This document shows, piece after piece, positions 1 through 5,233 of a DNA stretch of 5,233 nt. The stretch spans positions 1 to 5,233 of the forward strand of contig CANHCG010000155.1 in the NCBI GenBank assembly GCA_947459055.1. The letters are read 5' to 3'. A program made the translations under genes and the position numbers. Position 1 is the first letter of the stretch; every line of letters starts with the position of its first letter. Under the pieces are notes generated by a model. It saw only the letters and a list, made by a program, of their open reading frames with translations, had not been told where the DNA came from and searched no databases. The stretch is from Cytophagaceae bacterium. Lineage in GTDB: Bacteria; Bacteroidota; Bacteroidia; Cytophagales; Spirosomataceae.

Positions 1-1667
1 ACTGCTTCGTCGCTGCCGATCCAACCGGCCTTAAAGGCTCTTGCCCGAATTCTAGTGTTGGTATTTATTTTTACCTTCCCATCAAAAATGGCTGATTTTA
101 CACTGTCAATTGGCGTGCCATCCATCGTATAACGAATCTCAACTCCCTTAATCGTATGAAATAAGGTCAAGGGTGCCTCGGTATCAAAAATAGTCGATGT
201 GTTTTTTAATTCGGGCGGATTAAGTTTTAATGGATTTTTGCCATCATCTTTAAATCCTCCGATCACTTTCACAGATTTAAATTTAGCAGCTAGCGCGTTC
301 AGGTCTTCCTGCGTGAGGGGAGTATCCCAGAGATAAATGGTTTGAAGCTTTTTAAACTCTTGCATGGCCATTTGTAAATCCTGAAACGTCATTTGTGTAC
401 CAGATAGCGATATGCTTTTCAAATGGCTTAATGTTTTTAAAGCCATTAAACCCTTGGCTGAAATATTGCTAAAGTTTAATTCCAAGCGTTCTAAGTTTTC
501 AAATTGAGCGATGGTTAATAAATCTGCATCTTTGACAGGCATTTTTGCCACACTTAAGAAGATAATTTGCTGTTTGATGGCAATCAATTCTTCTATTTTT
601 TTGGAATTAAATTCATTTTTATTGAAGATATGAACGCGCAAGGCTGGTGAGTTTTTCGCGAGAGGGGCAATGGTTCGGTATTCGTTCGTTAATTGATCGA
701 TCGTTTCCTGGCTCGCTTCAGAAAAATCATAATTTTGAGATTCATCATTAACCGAAACAAATAGCTTATTCCCCATGATGCGTAATGAATCGGTGGCTGG
801 CAATTCCAATACTTTTTTAGTAAATGTTGCGTTTCCTTTGATCCAAAGTGCCAAAGTCATTTTCTCCTCATCGCTTAACTGCGGTTGCCCGGAAACGGGC
901 ATGTGTTTTTTGTCTTCTAATGGTAGGTGAATTCGCTCTAATAAGAGGCTTATTTCAGGCTTGCCAGTTACGAATAATGGGCCTGATTTTCCTCCTTTTG
1001 AAATACCTTCTTTACTGGATAAATCAAGTCCCCCTTTCTTCTTTTCGGGATTATGGCAACTGACACATTTATTTTGTAAAATTGGGTTAACCATATGATC
1101 AAATACCAAGGCATCTTCTAGGTAGATTTGTTTTCCTTGTTCGAATGGTGCCAACACAAAGCCATCCCCATGCGTAAGTTCTGCGCCAAAATGGCCTGTT
1201 GATAGGAGTAAAATAGAAACAATGCCAATCAAAATTCGGGAGCTTGTTTGCTGATAAATCGAGGAATTTCGAATCCAATAAATCCCACTGAATAAAATAA
1301 ACAGCGTAACCGCGCTCCACTTATGCCAGAATAGGGTTTCTCCGGCATAGCCGGATTCTTTGGAAAGCAATAAACCAAAAATGGTCGTAAGTCCAGTTAA
1401 AGCCGCCCCCGCAATCCAAGCATCAGATATCCATTTCTCTGCGATTTCTTGCCAAGGAGCACTATCTCGGGTAAATTTAAAAAACTCATAGCTGAGTAAT
1501 AAAATTAACAGAACAATCGGAAAGTGTAAGAGTAATGGATGTAATCGACCGATAACCTGCAACCAATTTGGTACCACGATTTGATCCTCAAAGACCAATA
1601 AAAACGCTAGAAATACTGCCGATGTAAGTACAAATTGCTCTAAAACACCTCTCCACTTAAGATTCAT
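1..1667 (-). CDS. DUF2231-like membrane / PSCyt1-type cytochrome c / LRR / Fn3_assoc-type protein, 3'-partial
   Basis: The frame is open from ATG 1667 to the left edge: 555 whole codons, with the C-terminus outside the window. About five hydrophobic segments (roughly 11-26, 43-63, 83-101, 115-131, 144-158) form an N-terminal membrane module; RLHPLLLHFPIVLL (41-54) resembles DUF2231. Charged residues K4 and R7 suggest an inside N-terminus, placing everything after residue 160 in the periplasm. A PSCyt1-like heme c domain follows at about 178-280, with CVSCH at 201-205, KKGGLDL at 210-216 and a candidate distal ligand M256 in KKHMP, closing with LALWIKGNA. Leucine-rich repeats of 24-25 residues begin near 367, 391, 415, 440 and 465. 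The last visible part (about 484-555) resembles Fn3_assoc/CHB_HEX C-terminal domains (VEIRYTMDGTPID, then TRIRARAFKAGWIGSDEA). It probably links electron transfer at the inner membrane to the exported partners encoded upstream; this role is inferred. Likely database names are 'c-type cytochrome domain-containing' or 'FN3 associated domain-containing' protein. The exact family of the membrane module is less sure than the heme domain. Confidence 0.93.
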   Translation of the reverse strand, partial: MNLKWRGVLEQFVLTSAVFLAFLLVFEDQIVVPNWLQVIGRLHPLLLHFPIVLLILLLSYEFFKFTRDSAPWQEIAEKWISDAWIAGAALTGLTTIFGLLLSKESGYAGETLFWHKWSAVTLFILFSGIYWIRNSSIYQQTSSRILIGIVSILLLSTGHFGAELTHGDGFVLAPFEQGKQIYLEDALVFDHMVNPILQNKCVSCHNPEKKKGGLDLSSKEGISKGGKSGPLFVTGKPEISLLLERIHLPLEDKKHMPVSGQPQLSDEEKMTLALWIKGNATFTKKVLELPATDSLRIMGNKLFVSVNDESQNYDFSEASQETIDQLTNEYRTIAPLAKNSPALRVHIFNKNEFNSKKIEELIAIKQQIIFLSVAKMPVKDADLLTIAQFENLERLELNFSNISAKGLMALKTLSHLKSISLSGTQMTFQDLQMAMQEFKKLQTIYLWDTPLTQEDLNALAAKFKSVKVIGGFKDDGKNPLKLNPPELKNTSTIFDTEAPLTLFHTIKGVEIRYTMDGTPIDSVKSAIFDGKVKINTNTRIRARAFKAGWIGSDEA

Positions 1668-1673
1668 ATGTTA
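1668..1673 (-). promoter_or_regulatory. Compact TAA-CAT-ATG junction, probable translational coupling
   Basis: The DUF1501 stop codon (TAA, 1673-1671) is separated from the ATG of the next gene (1667-1665) by the three bases CAT, again in the same reading frame. Upstream mRNA reads TTTTAAGTTAA, without a recognisable Shine-Dalgarno sequence. No in-frame start lies between the TAA and this ATG, and the predicted membrane helix begins about ten residues after it, which supports the start chosen. Coupled translation is an inference. Confidence 0.6.
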
Positions 1674-3125
1674 ACTTAAAATATCTCGAACCACTTTTCC
1701 TGATATATCGGTTAATCGATATCGTCTACCCAAATGCTTAAAAATTAATTTCTCATGATTTAAACCCAAGGTGTGCAAGACCGTTGCTTGGAAATCATGA
1801 ACATGGACAGGGTTTTTAATGATGTTGTAACCCAACTCATCCGTTTCTCCATACACCATCCCCGGCTTAATACCGCCTCCAGCCATCCAAATACTGAAAC
1901 ATCTTGGATGATGATCTCGTCCATAATTTTCTGGAGTTAATTTCCCTTGGCTATAACTAGTACGACCAAACTCCCCACCCCAAATCACCAAGGTCTCATC
2001 TAATAATCCCCTTTGTTTTAAATCGGTTACTAAAGCAGCCGAGGCTTGGTCTACATCTTTGGCTTGGCTTTTAATTTCAAAAGGAAGGTTGCCATGCTGG
2101 TCCCAACCTTGATGGTATAATTGGACAAAGCGTACGCCATTTTCGGATAATTTACGGGCTAATAAGCAATTGGCCGCAAAAGTACCCGGAACTAAACAAT
2201 CGGGCCCATAAAGCTTCACGATGTCGTCAGATTCTTTCGACAAATCCATTACCTCTGGCACCGCGGTTTGCATCCGGTAGGCCATTTCATATTGCTTGAC
2301 TTTGGCGGTAATTTCGGGATCACCAAATTCTTCGTAGGACATTTGGTTTAATTGGGCCAACTGGTCTAACATCTCCCTGCGTTCACCCCTTGCCATTCCC
2401 GCTGGATCTTTAATGTATAAAACGGGATCTTCACCTTTTGAAAATTGGACGCCTTGGTGAATAGAATCTAAAAATCCGTTCGACCAAAGTTTAGAATAAA
2501 CCCCTTGGCCATTTCCAATTCCCCTCGATAATAAAACAGTGAAATCGGGTAAATTTTTATTCTCATTCCCTAATCCATAACTTAGCCAGGCGCCCATGCT
2601 AGGCCTATTTCCTTGCTGGGAACCCGTTTGTAAGAAAGTCAAAGCCGGATCATGGTTGATGGCCTCTGTATACATCGACCTTACCACACATATGTCATCC
2701 ACAATCTTTGACGTGTAAGGCATGATGTCACTGATCCAAGTCCCGGATTTCCCATATTGCTTGAAATTTGCGAAAGAAGCGGCCAATGGAAACGATGCTT
2801 GATTTGCCGTCATTCCCGTTAATCGCTGTTCTCCACGTACAGATGGAGGTAAATCCATGCCATACATTTCACATAATTTGGGTTTGTAATCAAAGGTCTC
2901 TAATTGAGAGGGAGCGCCATTTTGAAATAAATAAATTACGCGTTTTGCCTTAGGAGCAAAATGTGGAATTCCGGGAGTAAATCCTGATTCTTCGCGATCA
3001 CCGCCATTGAGCAAACCGGGAATCATTAAGGAACCCAAGGCCACACTTCCTAAGCCTAAACTCATGGTAGAAAGGAAGCGTCGCCGATTAAAATTCAAGC
3101 CATGTTCTAATATTTCCTTTTCCAT
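1671..3125 (-). CDS. DUF1501 family protein with Tat signal (alkaline phosphatase/sulfatase-like fold)
   Basis: This is a complete 484-residue DUF1501 protein. The N-terminus carries a twin-arginine signal: NRRRFLST at 13-20 gives R14-R15-x-F17-L18, followed by a hydrophobic stretch to about residue 39. The protein is therefore probably exported folded by Tat, perhaps with bound metal. The mature part has the family hallmarks in order: VIYLFQNGAPSQLETFDYKP (63-82), NHDP (157-160), LYHQGWDQHGNLP (336-348), IWGGEFGRT (381-389), GRDHHPRCFSIWMAGGGIKPG (split here as GRDHHP at 402-407 and WMAGGGIKPG at 413-422) and HVHDFQATVLHTLGL (441-455). Asp, His and Glu residues in these motifs (D342, H344, E385, H405, H406, H443) are candidates for metal binding by analogy with the alkaline phosphatase superfamily; this is not demonstrated. 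The start is chosen because it puts the RR motif at the usual depth; Met21 would remove it. DUF1501 genes commonly neighbour DUF1549/DUF1553 genes, as here. Some databases label such proteins sulfatases, but the substrate is unknown. Confidence 0.97.
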   Translation of the reverse strand: MEKEILEHGLNFNRRRFLSTMSLGLGSVALGSLMIPGLLNGGDREESGFTPGIPHFAPKAKRVIYLFQNGAPSQLETFDYKPKLCEMYGMDLPPSVRGEQRLTGMTANQASFPLAASFANFKQYGKSGTWISDIMPYTSKIVDDICVVRSMYTEAINHDPALTFLQTGSQQGNRPSMGAWLSYGLGNENKNLPDFTVLLSRGIGNGQGVYSKLWSNGFLDSIHQGVQFSKGEDPVLYIKDPAGMARGERREMLDQLAQLNQMSYEEFGDPEITAKVKQYEMAYRMQTAVPEVMDLSKESDDIVKLYGPDCLVPGTFAANCLLARKLSENGVRFVQLYHQGWDQHGNLPFEIKSQAKDVDQASAALVTDLKQRGLLDETLVIWGGEFGRTSYSQGKLTPENYGRDHHPRCFSIWMAGGGIKPGMVYGETDELGYNIIKNPVHVHDFQATVLHTLGLNHEKLIFKHLGRRYRLTDISGKVVRDILS

Positions 3126-3131
3126 AATTTA
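3126..3131 (-). promoter_or_regulatory. Compact TAA-ATT-ATG junction, probable translational coupling
   Basis: The stop codon of the PSCyt/PSD1 gene (TAA, 3131-3129) is followed by three bases (ATT) and then the ATG of the DUF1501 gene (3125-3123). The two genes are in the same frame. The preceding mRNA is AT-rich and has no clear Shine-Dalgarno sequence. There is no room for a promoter in the spacer, so co-transcription is almost certain unless a promoter lies inside the upstream gene. Coupling by termination and reinitiation is inferred from the spacing. Confidence 0.6.
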
Positions 3132-5233
3132 CGATTTCGTAATGGTTTCCTCTAAATTATAAATGGTATTCACGACCCGCATCATGGCAGCCAAAAGTTT
3201 TTTATCTACGTTGGCCGCAATCGGATATTCACCCACCGCTAAAATTTTGGCGGCTTGCCCTTGCGTAATTTTAGCTCGTTGGCTCAGAAAATAGGTATTT
3301 AACACACTCAATTCTTTCTCTGAAGGATTTCGACACACAATCATTCGGAAAGCTTTTTTGATTTTATCCGCAGGGTTACTTTTTTCCGTTAATAATTTGG
3401 CAGCTAAAACTCGGGATGCCTCTAAAACCGTTGGGTCATTCAGCATCATCAGCGCTTGTAAAGGGGTATTTGTTTTTAGCCTTTTCACCTCACATAGATC
3501 TCGATTGCTGGCGTCAAAAATACTCATGGTAGGCGGTGGTACGGTTCGTTTGATCAACGTATAAATACCCCGACGATATAAGCTTTCTCCATGGTCTTGC
3601 ACATAGATGGACAATAAACCGCGGCCCGATGTGGCCCCTTCCCATAATCCAGGAGGCTGATAAGGTTTGACGCTCGGTCCACCAATTTTAGGAACTAAAA
3701 GTCCGCTGCTTGCTAGCACGATGTCTCTGATATTTTCAGCATTTACGTGGTAACGAGATGATCTGGATAAATAGATGTTTTCAGGGTCTTTGGCTAATTT
3801 TGCGGGATCCGTAACAGCTGATTGTCGGTAGGTCGCTGAGGCAACCATCTGCTTCACCAGACGCTTCACATTCCAACCATGTTCCATGAAATCAACGGCC
3901 AACCAATCCAATAATTTGGGATGCGTCGGTAATTCCCCTTGCATACCAAAATCACCTGTTGTCTTGACGATTCCTTTACCAAAATATTCTTGCCAAATTT
4001 GATTCACAAAAACCCGTGCGGTCAACGGATTTTTTTTGTCAAACAACCATTTGGATAAGCCTAATCTGTTTTTTGGATAATTTTTATTGAAGGGTAAAAT
4101 GGAATTAGGAGTTCCTGGACTAACTTCATCGCCAGGTGCATCGTAGGCACCTCGTTTTAAAATGAAGGTTTTTCTAGCCGTGTCCATGTCGGTCATGACC
4201 GAGACGATTAGTCGATTCGTGTCTTGTTTATTAATGAACTTCAAGATGTTTTTAACATCCTCATTGCTGATTTCCATTAATGGTTTTTTCGCATAGGTCT
4301 CTGGACCACCAATGACCGATTCGATGCCTACCTCCTTGATATTATTAAAAAAGGCAAACATTTTATAGTAATCTTTCTGCGAAAATGGATCGTATTTATG
4401 GTCATGGCAATGCGCACATTCTAATGTCATGCCTAAAAATGCTTTTCCAAATAAATCATTGCGATCCGTCACATAACTCAAGCGATATTCTTCTTGAATG
4501 ACTCCGCCCTCTTCTGTGATTTTGTGATTTCGGTTGAAACCCGTAGCAAGTAATAATTCTTTAGTTTGTTCAGGTCTAGCTGGATTAATCAAAAAGTCGC
4601 CGGCGAGTTGCCAAGTAACAAATTGATCATATGGCATATTTTTATTTAAGGCATAAATGACCCAGTCTCTCCAAGGCCATTGCGTACGATATCCATCATC
4701 TTGATAGCCATGTGAATCGGCATAACGCGCTAAATCGAGCCAATAAATGGCCATTTTTTCTCCGTATGCTGGATTTTTCAACAACTCGTCGACCATCTTC
4801 TCATATGCATTCGGACTTTTATCCGCTAAAAAGCGGTCCATCATGGAAAGGGTAGGAGGCAAGCCGGTTAAGTCGATGCTTAAACGCTTTAATAAGCGCT
4901 CCTTATCAGCTTCTTCGTTTGGCTTTAATCCTTTTTGTTCTTGTTTTTCTGCGATGAAATAATCGATTTCATTTCTTGCCCAAGATTCATTGTCTATTTC
5001 GGGTAAGGCAGGTTTTTTAGGCGCGACAAAGGACCAATGCTTCTCATATTTCGCGCCTTGTTTAATCCATTTTTTGATTACGGAGATTTCATAACCATTC
5101 AATTTTAGGTTGGACGTCGCCGGAGGCATTAATTTGGTTGAATCCTTCGTGGTCATTCGGAGGAAAGCCTCTGATTCGTTCGGTTCTCCTGCTACCCAAG
5201 CATGTGCTCCTGGGTGTTCTTTTAATGCTTGGA
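3129..5233 (-). CDS. PSCyt1-PSCyt2(DUF1549)-PSD1(DUF1553) cytochrome-type protein, 5'-partial
   Basis: This is the 3' part of a large exported protein of the planctomycete-type cytochrome family; its reaction is unknown. The frame stays open to the window edge, so the first ATG (5156-5154) is internal: 25 codons before it read as the tail of a PSCyt1 heme domain (GEPNESEAFLR, then KLMPP with a likely distal Met ligand, then the WIKQGA and KHWSF motifs). The CxxCH of that domain and the signal peptide must lie beyond 5233. Counting from that Met, PSCyt2/DUF1549 spans about residues 58-275, with RLSIDLTGLPP, WLDLARYADSHGYQDD and the signature CAHCHDHKYDP at 247-257, a second potential heme c site. 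A linker with the family motif FILKRGAYDAPGDEVSPG (331-348) leads to PSD1/DUF1553 at about 364-625, including NPLTARVFVNQIWQEYFGKG and THPKLLDWLA. It ends at TAA 3131-3129, three bases before the DUF1501 gene. The 700 visible codons fit a family of roughly 750-1,100 residues. The domain assignment is firm; function and substrate are not known. Confidence 0.96.
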   Translation of the reverse strand, partial: QALKEHPGAHAWVAGEPNESEAFLRMTTKDSTKLMPPATSNLKLNGYEISVIKKWIKQGAKYEKHWSFVAPKKPALPEIDNESWARNEIDYFIAEKQEQKGLKPNEEADKERLLKRLSIDLTGLPPTLSMMDRFLADKSPNAYEKMVDELLKNPAYGEKMAIYWLDLARYADSHGYQDDGYRTQWPWRDWVIYALNKNMPYDQFVTWQLAGDFLINPARPEQTKELLLATGFNRNHKITEEGGVIQEEYRLSYVTDRNDLFGKAFLGMTLECAHCHDHKYDPFSQKDYYKMFAFFNNIKEVGIESVIGGPETYAKKPLMEISNEDVKNILKFINKQDTNRLIVSVMTDMDTARKTFILKRGAYDAPGDEVSPGTPNSILPFNKNYPKNRLGLSKWLFDKKNPLTARVFVNQIWQEYFGKGIVKTTGDFGMQGELPTHPKLLDWLAVDFMEHGWNVKRLVKQMVASATYRQSAVTDPAKLAKDPENIYLSRSSRYHVNAENIRDIVLASSGLLVPKIGGPSVKPYQPPGLWEGATSGRGLLSIYVQDHGESLYRRGIYTLIKRTVPPPTMSIFDASNRDLCEVKRLKTNTPLQALMMLNDPTVLEASRVLAAKLLTEKSNPADKIKKAFRMIVCRNPSEKELSVLNTYFLSQRAKITQGQAAKILAVGEYPIAANVDKKLLAAMMRVVNTIYNLEETITKS

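Noticed and set aside
848..1063. 71-codon plus-strand open frame
   Set aside because: It lies opposite the heme domain of the membrane cytochrome gene, has no recognisable domain, and the minus-strand protein there is clearly conserved (CVSCH, KKGGLDL).
1099..1320. 73-codon minus-strand open frame
   Set aside because: It is out of frame with, and inside, the membrane module of the third gene, whose frame is open throughout and shows membrane helices.
2768..2953. 61-codon plus-strand open frame
   Set aside because: It is antisense to conserved DUF1501 sequence (including the VIYLFQNGAPSQ region) and has no features of a real protein.
1671..3125. Calling the DUF1501 protein a sulfatase
   Set aside because: The sulfatase signature C/S-x-P-S-R is not seen; only the wider alkaline phosphatase-like fold is supported, so the neutral family name is kept.
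1668..3131. Programmed stop-codon readthrough producing fusion proteins
   Set aside because: The frames would allow it, but no readthrough signal is visible, and the Tat signal of DUF1501 and the first membrane helix of the third protein require free N-termini.
3358..3564. 68-codon plus-strand open frame with a hydrophobic start
   Set aside because: It is antisense to the conserved PSD1 domain; the apparent signal-like start is a by-product of the opposite strand's codons.
4747..4962. 71-codon plus-strand open frame
   Set aside because: It is antisense to the conserved start of the PSCyt2/DUF1549 domain and has no independent support.
5154..5156. ATG as the true start of the PSCyt/PSD1 gene
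   Set aside because: The frame continues upstream with conserved PSCyt1 residues, and a start here would leave no signal peptide.

Overview
The window holds part of one minus-strand operon, and essentially every base is coding. It reads leftward from beyond position 5233 to beyond position 1. The order of transcription is: a PSCyt1-PSCyt2(DUF1549)-PSD1(DUF1553) protein missing its 5' end; a complete Tat-exported DUF1501 protein; and a membrane-anchored protein missing its 3' end that joins a DUF2231-like membrane module, a c-type heme domain, leucine-rich repeats and an Fn3_assoc/CHB_HEX-type domain. No RNA gene, mobile element, CRISPR array, promoter or terminator was found. No stretch above 300 bases lacks a gene; the only non-coding DNA is two spacers of 3 bases each.

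Organism: these families were first named in planctomycetes and are also common in Verrucomicrobia and Bacteroidota. The AT-leaning composition, the frequent TTA and AAA codons, the AT-rich start regions without a clear Shine-Dalgarno sequence and the domain mix of the third gene point to Bacteroidota, perhaps Cytophagales. This is an inference from style, not from a marker gene.

Layout: 5233-3129 (-) is the cytochrome/PSD1 protein. A 3-base spacer follows, then 3125-1671 (-), the DUF1501 protein. A second 3-base spacer follows, then 1667-1 (-), the membrane cytochrome protein. All three genes lie in the same reading frame, and both junctions have the form TAA-NNN-ATG. Such tight packing implies one mRNA and probably translational coupling.

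Working together (inference): all three products act outside the cytoplasm. The first and third carry c-type heme motifs, and the third could tie redox chemistry to the inner membrane through a module whose histidines cluster on the predicted periplasmic side. The DUF1501 protein has an alkaline-phosphatase/sulfatase-like fold signature. The repeats and the Fn3_assoc-type domain on the third protein suggest contact with another protein or a glycan. A periplasmic redox/hydrolytic system acting on carbohydrates or sulfated polymers is plausible, but nothing in the window identifies the substrate.
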